Source: Thermoplasmatota archaeon
GTDB taxonomy: Archaea; Thermoplasmatota; JAKEGO01
Assembly (NCBI GenBank): GCA_028279595.1
Contig: JANQNK010000004.1
Span: 174,993 to 238,992 of the forward strand
DNA length: 64,000 nucleotides
Direction of reading: 5' to 3'
Shown here: in pieces, positions 58,171 through 64,000 of the stretch
Layout of the letters: every line of letters starts with the position of its first letter
Numbering within the stretch: the first letter of the stretch is position 1
Position numbers and translations under genes: made by a program
Notes under the pieces: model-generated
The model's database searches: none
What the model was told of the DNA's origin: nothing
Seen by the model: the letters and a program-made list of their open reading frames with translations, nothing else

Positions 58171-58178
58171 TTTTATAG
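58171..58178 (+). promoter_or_regulatory. TATA box of the 90-aa gene
   Basis: TTTTATAG about 40 nt before the ATG at 58213. The predicted leader of about 12 nt contains GGGGGT. Confidence 0.5.
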
Positions 58179-58212
58179 ACTGGGTACGTTGGTCGCAAGG
58201 GGGTAGCAAAGC

Positions 58213-58485
58213 ATGAAAAGCGTCAAGATAAAAGCGGCAGGCCACTTCATCGAAAGGGACGTCTTCCGGCAGATGGAGGACGTCGTCGCAGGGACCCCTG
58301 CGGACATAACGGACGTGGAGATGTACCTGCCCAGTCTGAAGGGCGGTATAGGGAAGAAGTACCCGTCCATCGTCCAGTTCACCCTCATCGCCAGACGGAT
58401 CCACGTGGACGTCTACTACGAGAAGGTCATGGAGATCATCTCGAAGAACGGCTGCAACATCCTCTACACCGGCATCGAGGATTGA
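58213..58485 (+). CDS. Conserved-looking small protein of unknown function
   Basis: 90 residues starting MKSVKIKAAGHFIERDVFRQ. The rest (a strand TDVEMYLPSL, a Gly/Lys loop GGIGKKYPS, strands IVQFTLIARRIHVDVYY, a helix EKVMEIISKNG and a final strand NILYTGIED) suggests a small alpha/beta fold, perhaps ferredoxin-like. I do not recognise the family. It has its own TATA box and a GGGGGT element, and uses codons like its neighbours. Confidence 0.7.
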   Translation: MKSVKIKAAGHFIERDVFRQMEDVVAGTPADITDVEMYLPSLKGGIGKKYPSIVQFTLIARRIHVDVYYEKVMEIISKNGCNILYTGIED

Positions 58486-58522
58486 GCTGACGCTGGTCGT
58501 AATGGGTTCTCGGTCTATTGTA

Positions 58523-60109
58523 TCACACTATCGGTACGAAGGTCGGCAGTAGATTTCCGTCGCCGGGCTTCCACGAGATGTGGTAGAACCTCGTCTTAGG
58601 CTTGACGCCGTAGAGCAGTATGCTCCCGGCGAACTCCATGAGGCCGAAGTGGATGTCCGAGATCGCGGAGACCTTGTCCTTGAGCCTGCTCTCGTCGGAG
58701 GTGGTGACGCGGAGGGTCAGGTTGCCCTCCTGGGCAGTCCCCTCGGCCGAGATGTCCAGCTCCCTCGAGTAGGCGTCCTGCCCGTGCCTCGACACGACCG
58801 TCTCGACGCCGACGACCTCCAGGATGCCTTTCCTCGTCCGCTCCTCCAGGGCCTTCCTGGCCCGCTGGACCTTCTTCGAGTCCTCCTCGATGTTCTTGAA
58901 ATCCAGGGGCAGGACGTTGATGTCCTCCTCCTTGGCGCCGCCGGTGTGGGCGGTGAGGACCATGTGGTTCCTGAACTCGTTCTCGAGTCCCGCTGCGGTC
59001 GCGAGCTGCGACAGCTGGGCATGGCTCGCACCTGCGAACGGTGTGAACATGACGCCGCCGCCAGACACGAGGAAATGCAGAATGGTATTCGACACCAGGA
59101 GCCTTGCCGCCTCGTTGGGGACGCCGTTCCCGATCTCGAAGAGGACGTTCGCACCTACAGGGAAACCGCCCTCGAGTATCTCGTCGAGGGTGGGAGATCC
59201 CGTCGAGTAGTATCCGGCGGGAGCGGTTATCGGCGAGCACTTGATCCCCCCCTTTATCTGTACGGGCGTGAACGGCTGGAAGCTCCGGAAGTGGCCGCCG
59301 TGGAGTGTCAGGAGGTAGTCCGGCTGGCGGATCTCCTCTCCCCTCAGCTTCTGGATGTTCATGGTCCTGTAGCGGCGTCCGCTCTCCTCGAAGATGCGCT
59401 GTTCCACGACGCCGTCGACGAGGAAGTCCACGGCCGTCGGCTCGCGCTCCTCCATGACGACGAGGAGGTCGGCGTAGTTCCTCTCGACGAGGTCCTTCTG
59501 AAGCGTGAATATAAGCTCCTCGGGCTCGAGGTGGTACTTGCCCACCAGGCCCTTCAGGCTGTCCAGGACGAAGAACGATTTGTTGGGTATGTTGTCGTTG
59601 ACCTTGCGATACACGGCCTCGATGTCCGGTATGGCCTCGCGCCTGCCGAGTCTGTCCAGGTACGGTGTCTCGAAGTTCAGGGACCTCTCCTGCCGCGGTT
59701 TCGCCGCAGGTTCCTCCTTCCGCTCCTCCTCGAGACGCCTTATGCCGGCGTACATGAACTTCTCCTTGGAGAAGTAGTCGCCAGGGGTGATGAAGGCCAT
59801 CTCCTTCTCCGCGGCCTTCGGCGCCGGCGCCCTCGCCTTGTGGGGTGCGTGGAGCTCCTTCTCCCTTAGCCACGGGTAATGACGGTAGAGGGCCTCGTTG
59901 GATACCCGCGTGGAGACGTAGTAGACGTTCTCGAAACTGCTCATGACCTCGATCATCTCCAATGCGAAGGTCGTCTTGCCGGTACCGGCCAGACCCTTCA
60001 CGAGGAGCGAGGATGTGGTCGATTTCCCGAAGAACGAGATGATCTCGAGCGGGACATGTGGATGAGTAAGGAATACCGCAGTCTCCGTCATGGTCTCACG
60101 TGTGGTCAT
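58523..60109 (-). CDS. KaiC/GvpD-like tandem RecA-fold ATPase, second domain degenerate
   Basis: 528 residues. Domain 1 has Walker A GLAGTGKTT (39-47) and a Walker B-like SFFVLDSLKG (about 177-186), interrupted by a charged insertion (about 85-150, KARAPAPKAAEKE and EEERKEEPAAKPRQER). Domain 2 (about 300-528) begins STGSPTLDEILEGGFPVGAN VLFEIGNGV, the KaiC-style lead into a P-loop, but the GK(S/T) is missing, so it should not hydrolyse ATP. The layout recalls GvpD and other archaeal KaiC-like proteins that regulate transcription or motility. No gas-vesicle or archaellum genes are in the window. It is divergent from archease. ATG at 60109; MTETAVFL at 60091 is an alternative. Confidence 0.82.
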   Translation of the reverse strand: MTTRETMTETAVFLTHPHVPLEIISFFGKSTTSSLLVKGLAGTGKTTFALEMIEVMSSFENVYYVSTRVSNEALYRHYPWLREKELHAPHKARAPAPKAAEKEMAFITPGDYFSKEKFMYAGIRRLEEERKEEPAAKPRQERSLNFETPYLDRLGRREAIPDIEAVYRKVNDNIPNKSFFVLDSLKGLVGKYHLEPEELIFTLQKDLVERNYADLLVVMEEREPTAVDFLVDGVVEQRIFEESGRRYRTMNIQKLRGEEIRQPDYLLTLHGGHFRSFQPFTPVQIKGGIKCSPITAPAGYYSTGSPTLDEILEGGFPVGANVLFEIGNGVPNEAARLLVSNTILHFLVSGGGVMFTPFAGASHAQLSQLATAAGLENEFRNHMVLTAHTGGAKEEDINVLPLDFKNIEEDSKKVQRARKALEERTRKGILEVVGVETVVSRHGQDAYSRELDISAEGTAQEGNLTLRVTTSDESRLKDKVSAISDIHFGLMEFAGSILLYGVKPKTRFYHISWKPGDGNLLPTFVPIV

Positions 60110-60174
60110 TGGTCCAAGGGGTATTTGATTCTTTTCAATCGGTCGGGAAATCTGGCCTTTCCATGACGGAGGGG

Positions 60175-60183
60175 TTTTATATC
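60175..60183 (+). promoter_or_regulatory. TATA box of the archease gene (leaderless GTG)
   Basis: TTTTATATC centred 26 nt before GTG at 60205. This favours the GTG over the in-frame ATG at 60163, which lies upstream of the TATA box. Confidence 0.6.
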
Positions 60184-60204
60184 GATCGGAACGCTCCCTG
60201 TTCC

Positions 60205-60606
60205 GTGTACGAGGTACTGGAGCACACGGCCGACGTCGGGATCAGGGGGGCTGGCCCCACGCTTGAGGAGGCGTTCCGGGAGACGGCCCGCGGGATGTTC
60301 TCCATAATCGGCACGGCCAGCGAGCTTCCCTGCTCCATGGAGGTCGCCGTCACTGCCGACGGTCACGACCACGAATCGCTCCTCCACGGTCTTCTTTCGG
60401 AACTGCTCTTCGTCCATGAGGTGAGCGAGATCTTCGTAACGGACCTGGAGCTGGTACTGGATGGTCTCTCCCTCAAGGGGACGGCCAGGGGATGTCCGGC
60501 GTCCCTTTCCGAGATCTCGTCGGAGATAAAAGCGGTCACCTATCACCGCCTCAGTGTGGCGGAGACGGCCGAGGGATGGGTCTGCGAGGTCCTGTTCGAC
60601 ATCTGA
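60205..60606 (+). CDS. Archease (RtcB ligase cofactor protein)
   Basis: 133 residues from GTG at 60205, beginning (M)YEVLEHTADVGIRGAGPTLEE, the family N-terminus with the metal-binding His-Thr-Ala-Asp. LLHGLLSELLFVHEV (about 60) and EIKAVTYHRLSV (about 106-117) hold the remaining conserved residues, and GWVCEVLFDI ends the protein. Archease speeds guanylylation of the tRNA ligase RtcB; rtcB is not in the window. The start choice rests on the TATA distance and on family length (about 140). Confidence 0.92.
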   Translation: MYEVLEHTADVGIRGAGPTLEEAFRETARGMFSIIGTASELPCSMEVAVTADGHDHESLLHGLLSELLFVHEVSEIFVTDLELVLDGLSLKGTARGCPASLSEISSEIKAVTYHRLSVAETAEGWVCEVLFDI

Positions 60607-60661
60607 CGGCCACAGCGGTCCAGCTGTCAGGAGTGTGCCTCGTTTTCGTCAAAAGACCGCT

Positions 60662-61165
60662 TCAGGCGAGCTCCCTCTCCTCGACCAGTTTTGACCGCAC
60701 CTTGAGCACGGTGTTCTGGCCCACGTCCACGATCGTATCGCCGTAGAGCCCGCCGTCGACCTTCTCGGGGAAGGTGAGGGTGCGCTTCTCCACCACTGCT
60801 GCCTCGACCACGGGTTCGGGCTCCGGTTCCGGGGGCGGTGGCGGGGGTGCGGGCGGCGAGGGCTCCTGTACCGCTGAGAACTCGGTCGGCGGCGGCGGTG
60901 GCGGAGGGGCTTCGGAGAACGCCGGGGGTGTCGATGACTCCTGGACCACGCTCTCCTCCGGTGCCAGCTGCATCGCGAGGATGAACATGGCGGCGATAAG
61001 GAACACGCCGATGAGAATGAAAGTGTTCTCGCCGATGAACTCGTAGTCCTCGGCGACGTCCGGTGCCTGGAGGTACATGACCATGACCACTACGATGTAG
61101 GCCATGGAAAGCAGGATAGCCCAGCCCATTATGTTGCGCTGGCCCTGAGCTGCGGTAGATGCCAT
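60662..61165 (-). CDS. Two-helix membrane protein with Pro-rich linker
   Basis: 167 residues. Two membrane helices (about 13-31, GWAILLSMAYIVVVMVMYL, and 46-65, ILIGVFLIAAMFILAM). Then a Pro/Glu linker of about 55 residues with long proline runs, and a small charged C-terminal domain (TFPEKVDGGLYGDTIVDVGQ). No family recognised. GGTGA lies 4 nt before the ATG at 61165; an adjacent ATG at 61168 is also possible. It may display the C-terminal domain at a distance from the membrane; the topology is not resolved. Confidence 0.72.
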   Translation of the reverse strand: MASTAAQGQRNIMGWAILLSMAYIVVVMVMYLQAPDVAEDYEFIGENTFILIGVFLIAAMFILAMQLAPEESVVQESSTPPAFSEAPPPPPPPTEFSAVQEPSPPAPPPPPPEPEPEPVVEAAVVEKRTLTFPEKVDGGLYGDTIVDVGQNTVLKVRSKLVEERELA

Positions 61166-61265
61166 CATGTCACCGGATGTTCCTCCAAATACTGGAAATG
61201 TAGTTAAAGGTTTCTCATGGCCAACGACGTGGAAAAGTGCATTTACGGGGCGTTTTTCGAGCGCC

Positions 61266-61517
61266 TTACGGATTTCCTTTCCGGTCCCTCGAGAAAATGG
61301 TGTTACCTCCGTCCGATATCTCGATCACCCTGTGATAGGGGATGATCGTGTCGCCCATCTCGAAGTGTCCCCGGCCCACATCGGTTATGTCGGCGCCGCT
61401 CACGACGGCGATGTCGTTTGGGGAGCCCCTGGATACGTACGATATCTCGAGTCGAGAGAGGTCGTGGCCCTCGGTCCATCTGTACCTCAGGAGCACGTCC
61501 CTAGGGAATTCGCCCAT
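61266..61517 (-). CDS. DUF504 (UPF0248) family protein
   Basis: 83 residues. PRDVLLRYRWTEGHDLSRLE, ISYVSRGSPNDIAVVSGADI and DTIIPYHRVIEIS match the archaeal DUF504 family, which has been linked by context and fold to RNA repair or processing. ATG at 61517 is about 30 nt from a TATA-like element (minus strand, about 61545-61551), giving a nearly leaderless mRNA; the ATG at 61562 lies upstream of that element. Confidence 0.85.
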   Translation of the reverse strand: MGEFPRDVLLRYRWTEGHDLSRLEISYVSRGSPNDIAVVSGADITDVGRGHFEMGDTIIPYHRVIEISDGGNTIFSRDRKGNP

Positions 61518-61558
61518 AGCTACACTAACAGATGCGGCCACAAATAAGTCTTCGTGCA

Positions 61559-61849
61559 TCACTCCGATAGGGTGAACCTGACATCGTCCCCTCCGACATC
61601 GAATAGGCCGACGCGGACGCCGGCGTCGATCCAGCCGTAGGCGTACGAGACCGCCTCCACCGCTCTTAGCAGGTCGCCGCCGTCGGCGAAGTGCCTTGCG
61701 TCGGAGATGTATGCATCTATCATCTCGAGGAAGTCCTCGGCCAGACGTCTCAGGTGCGAGGGTTCCGGCGCAGCGATCCCCATCCTCTCGCGCGCGGTCT
61801 CGGCCAGCTCCATCCTCTTCTCGAAGAACTCCATCGTCGTCTCATCCAT
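61559..61849 (-). CDS. DUF357 family helical protein
   Basis: 96 residues. FEKRMELAETARERMGIA, EDFLEMIDAYISDARHFADG GDLLRAVEAVSYAYGWIDAG VRVGLFDV form a helical hairpin typical of DUF357 in archaea (function unknown). ATG at 61849 overlaps the DUF59 gene by 8 nt and follows GGAGAG; the ATG at 61864 has no ribosome-binding site. Confidence 0.83.
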   Translation of the reverse strand: MDETTMEFFEKRMELAETARERMGIAAPEPSHLRRLAEDFLEMIDAYISDARHFADGGDLLRAVEAVSYAYGWIDAGVRVGLFDVGGDDVRFTLSE

Positions 61850-62147
61850 CCTGACACTCTCCATCGGGCATCGTGACGACGACCTCCGCCGACGTCACCC
61901 ATCTTAGTTTCCTAACAGACCTGGCCATGTCGGCCTTAAGCTCCTCGAGGACAGGGCAGGCAGGGGTGTCCGGCCTGAAGTTGACGACGACCCTGTATCC
62001 CTTTCCGTCGGGGACGACCTCCACACCGGTCACGAGCTTCATCTTCAGGACCGAGATGTTGGTGTGTGGGTCGATCACCTTGTCAAGACGCTTGAGGACC
62101 TTTGCCGTCCGTTTTGAGATGTCGTCCTTCGGGTCGGACCGGCTCAA
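61842..62147 (-). CDS. DUF59/MIP18-like iron-sulfur assembly family protein
   Basis: 101 residues with a MIP18-like domain: VIDPHTNISVLKMKLVTGVE, VVVNFRPDTPACPVLEELKA (with the conserved Cys of the T.(P/G).CP motif) and VTSAEVVVTMPDG. Relatives help assemble or deliver Fe-S clusters, fitting the many Fe-S enzymes here, but no partner is adjacent. It begins with TTG, which overlaps the GGGP synthase stop (TTGA) and follows GGGGTGA. Confidence 0.84.
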   Translation of the reverse strand: MSRSDPKDDISKRTAKVLKRLDKVIDPHTNISVLKMKLVTGVEVVPDGKGYRVVVNFRPDTPACPVLEELKADMARSVRKLRWVTSAEVVVTMPDGECQDG

Positions 62148-62902
62148 TCCCTTTCACCCCAGCCGTCGTTCATGGCGGTGATGATGTCGCCGAGAACGGA
62201 CTCCACCTCCGTCTCGTCCTCGACCAGGGTTCCAGTGACGATGATGTCAGCGCCAGCCGCGACGAGTGCCCTGGCCTGTTCCGGTTTCCTGATGCCGCCG
62301 CCGGCAACTACCGTGATATCGGATTCGGACCGGATCGCGCCGACCATCTCGGCCTTGACCGGCTCGGGAGCACCCGAGCCGGCCTCCAGATAGAGCAGTT
62401 TCATCCCCAGGTACTGGGCGCAGAGCGCGTACGATACGGCAGTGTCAAGCTCTCCGTGCATGACGGGGTCGGCCATGCCGACCTTCCCGACGGCCATCCC
62501 TGGCTCGATTATCAGGTAACCCAGGGGTATCGGCTCGAGACCCATCTTCTTGACGATCCGCGAACCCTTCATCTGCTCTCCCACGATGAACCTGGGGTCG
62601 CGGGAGTTCAGGAGGCTCATGAAGTAGAGTGCGTCGGCGAGCGGCGACAGGGCCGAGGCCGCCGGAGGGAAGAGGATGATCGGGCCGTCGAACGAGTCCC
62701 TGACGCCCTTGATGCAGTCGTCCAGACCCTCCTGGGTAAGTCCCGTGGAGCCGCCTACCATAATGGCTCCGGACCCAGCGCGCTGGGCAGCGCCGGCGAG
62801 CTCGCTAGCGATCTGTCTGGGCGCCTTGTCCGGGTCTATCAGGGTCATGTGGACGGGTCCGTCTTGAATCCGCCCCATGAGGTATCCGAGAACGTCCTTC
62901 AT
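62144..62902 (-). CDS. Geranylgeranylglyceryl phosphate synthase
   Basis: 252 residues, a TIM-barrel prenyltransferase that makes the first ether bond of archaeal lipids from sn-glycerol-1-phosphate. VHMTLIDPDKAP (about 18-29), GSGAIMVGGSTGLT (about 43-56), ILFPPAASALSPLADALYFM SLLNSRDPRF (about 75-104), LGYLIIEPGMAVGKVG (about 127), KLLYLEAGSGAPEPV (about 168) and VVAGGGIRKPEQARAL VAAGADIIVTGTLVE (about 197-228) are all present. It overlaps ubiA by 4 nt (ATGA). Confidence 0.95.
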   Translation of the reverse strand: MKDVLGYLMGRIQDGPVHMTLIDPDKAPRQIASELAGAAQRAGSGAIMVGGSTGLTQEGLDDCIKGVRDSFDGPIILFPPAASALSPLADALYFMSLLNSRDPRFIVGEQMKGSRIVKKMGLEPIPLGYLIIEPGMAVGKVGMADPVMHGELDTAVSYALCAQYLGMKLLYLEAGSGAPEPVKAEMVGAIRSESDITVVAGGGIRKPEQARALVAAGADIIVTGTLVEDETEVESVLGDIITAMNDGWGERD

Positions 62903-63711
62903 GTGAGTCCTCCCGCGATGAACGCCGCCAGCCCCACCCCCATGGCATACTTCAGCAGTGTCGATGCCCTGGCCGGGTCCTTGAACCGGGTGATGGAATA
63001 TATAAATATTGCATCCGCGGCGATAACCGCGTACAGGTAGCCGAGGCCGAGGAGCCCGAAGACCACAGGGATCGGGCTGAGAGCGACCGCCATCACCACC
63101 ATCGCTGCAGCGACGGTCGTTGCCTGCTCGATGCCTATCGCCTTCGGGAGAGTCCTTCGGTCGGCGTCGCCCTCCACGTCCTGGACGTCCTTGACGATCT
63201 CCCTCGAGAGCGTTGCGAGGAATGCGAGCATCAGGAGCGAGACCGTCGGAAGCGGATTCCCGACGACGGCTCCGCCGAAAAGGAAGAGCATTCCGACGAG
63301 GAGGCTGATCGTGACATTTCCGACGAAACCCCGATGCTTGAGGCCCAGGTCGTAGGAGACCATGAGCACTGCCGCGACTGCGGCGATGACCGTAGCGATC
63401 GGATCGAGAAGCAGGGCGATAGCCATGCATATGACGAACATCCCTGCCGAGAAGCCCATCACCGTCTTCGGCCTCAGCCGGCCAGAGGGGATCGGCCTTC
63501 CGGGATGGTTCTTCCTGTCGACCTCACGGTCGGTGTAATCGTTGAGCGCGTTCCCTCCCGCCATGAAGGTCGCGACGACCAGGCAGCCGAAGAGCACCGG
63601 ATACTGATGGTCCACGACCCCGGTCCCGCTGGCGACAAGAGCTCCGACGACCACCCCGAGCATGCCGAAGAGCAGGTTCACGGGACGGGCGAGCTCGACG
63701 AACGCCTTCAT
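62899..63711 (-). CDS. UbiA-family prenyltransferase, probable DGGGP synthase
   Basis: 270 residues with about eight to nine membrane helices. It should add the second geranylgeranyl chain. NALNDYTDREVDRKNHPGRP IPSGRL (about 55-80) is the first Asp-rich motif and REIVKDVQDVEGDADRRTLP (about 188-207) the second. It forms an operon with GGGP synthase, DUF59 and DUF357 genes. A TATA-like element (about 63730-63740) is 26 nt upstream, so the mRNA is probably leaderless. Confidence 0.93.
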   Translation of the reverse strand: MKAFVELARPVNLLFGMLGVVVGALVASGTGVVDHQYPVLFGCLVVATFMAGGNALNDYTDREVDRKNHPGRPIPSGRLRPKTVMGFSAGMFVICMAIALLLDPIATVIAAVAAVLMVSYDLGLKHRGFVGNVTISLLVGMLFLFGGAVVGNPLPTVSLLMLAFLATLSREIVKDVQDVEGDADRRTLPKAIGIEQATTVAAAMVVMAVALSPIPVVFGLLGLGYLYAVIAADAIFIYSITRFKDPARASTLLKYAMGVGLAAFIAGGLT

Positions 63712-63729
63712 CCGGTTGAAAGGAACGCA

Positions 63730-63740
63730 GCGTTATTTAA
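63730..63740 (-). promoter_or_regulatory. TATA box of the ubiA operon (leaderless)
   Basis: On the minus strand CCTTAAATAAC, about 26 nt before the ATG at 63711. The gap 63712-63832 also holds the tRNA promoter (TATA-like CTTTTTTATG near 63773-63782, plus strand). Confidence 0.55.
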
Positions 63741-63832
63741 GGCTGAGGGAGGCGTTGGCCAACATACAAAACCTTTTTTATGTCCGCCCATATCGCTCCT
63801 TCCCCCCGCGCTTCGGCGCGGACTAGCAACCT

Positions 63833-63921
63833 GCCGAGGTAGCCTAGCCCGGCCAAGGCGACAGCCTCGAGAGCTGTTGGTGCTTTGCGCCTCGAGGGTT
63901 CGAATCCCTCCCTCGGCGCCA
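63833..63921 (+). tRNA. tRNA-Ser (anticodon CGA), CCA encoded
   Basis: The acceptor stem GCCGAGG/CCTCGGC, D-arm GCC...GGC, and anticodon stem ACAGC/GCTGT with loop CTCGAGA give anticodon CGA (serine). A long variable arm (GGTGC/GCGCC) marks a class II tRNA, and GAGGGTTCGAATCCCTC is a perfect T-arm. The discriminator G is followed by encoded CCA (63919-63921). No intron. Bases 63922-64000 show no further feature. Confidence 0.95.
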
Positions 63922-64000
63922 ATCTCATTCTGCCAGTGAAGCCGAGGGTGGGTGAGAACCCGCTCTCGAACAGGGTTGTTCGGGGACTTGAGGTAATTGG

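Noticed and set aside
58580..59869. Long open plus-strand frame (429 codons) opposite the KaiC-like gene
   Set aside because: It mirrors the codon pattern of the real gene on the other strand, has Leu/Val/Asp-rich composition without motifs, and no promoter or ribosome-binding site. The minus-strand protein has clear P-loop motifs.
58523..60109. Gas-vesicle regulator GvpD proper
   Set aside because: The fold and layout are similar but there are no other gvp genes, so only a KaiC/GvpD-like label is justified.

Overview
The window is archaeal. It carries the ether-lipid pathway (type 2 isopentenyl-diphosphate isomerase, polyprenyl synthase, GGGP synthase, a UbiA-family DGGGP synthase, geranylgeranyl reductase), an archease, a UPF0147 protein, a PAC2 protein, an LSm-like protein and a class II tRNA-Ser. 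Many genes have TATA boxes about 26 nt before the start codon, which implies leaderless or near-leaderless mRNAs. High GC, these families, the abundance of Hdr modules and the lack of methanogenesis genes in the window suggest an uncultured, probably anaerobic euryarchaeal or Thermoplasmatota-like lineage. That placement is inference only.

Layout. 1-5.0 kb: the start of an Aquifex-type aconitase (it runs off the left edge), a four-fold repeat protein of unknown function, sucCD and a small ABM-like protein. 5.0-14.4 kb: a zinc-ribbon protein, a macrodomain protein, a MerR/GyrI regulator, a 2261-residue surface protein and a GcvH-like lipoyl protein. 14.4-16.1 kb: OsmC and a LarA-family protein. 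16.1-29.3 kb: one tightly packed 13-gene minus-strand operon, in transcription order hdrC-hdrB-fumarate reductase B and A-korDABC-hdrA-mvhD-floxC-floxB-floxA. 29.5-41.2 kb: a second minus-strand operon, glcD-glcF/hdrD-lplA-hdrC-hdrB-hdrA-mvhD/HTH-hdrA. 41.7-48.8 kb: malate dehydrogenase, a tandem winged-helix regulator, a protein made of four acyl-CoA-synthetase C-terminal domains, a second LarA, a cupin and two-subunit fumarase. 48.8-64 kb: housekeeping genes (TrmJ-like, LSm, a FetAB exporter with a PadR regulator, isoprenoid and lipid genes, Prs, PurC, PAC2, a KaiC/GvpD-like ATPase, archease, small conserved proteins) and tRNA-Ser(CGA).

How the genes may work together. Aconitase, Kor, SucCD, fumarate reductase, fumarase and malate dehydrogenase make most of a TCA cycle; citrate synthase and isocitrate dehydrogenase are not in the window. 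Operon 1 places a soluble, non-quinone-type fumarate reductase, 2-oxoglutarate:ferredoxin oxidoreductase and a complete HdrABC-MvhD-Flox set under one promoter. The simplest reading is a flavin-based bifurcating or confurcating system in which NAD(P)H, ferredoxin and fumarate/succinate are coupled so that the Hdr complex makes or consumes the ferredoxin used by Kor. Operon 2 joins a D-2-hydroxyacid dehydrogenase (GlcD/GlcF) to another HdrABC-MvhD set and to a bipartite lipoate ligase. The two LarA homologues and the lone GcvH-like protein may belong to this second system.

Other points: a family of four 32-33 nt hairpins with conserved GCGTT/AGCGC stems and a conserved bulge, a 22-bp perfect palindrome before the glcD operon, and operator-like inverted repeats over the MerR and PadR gene promoters.
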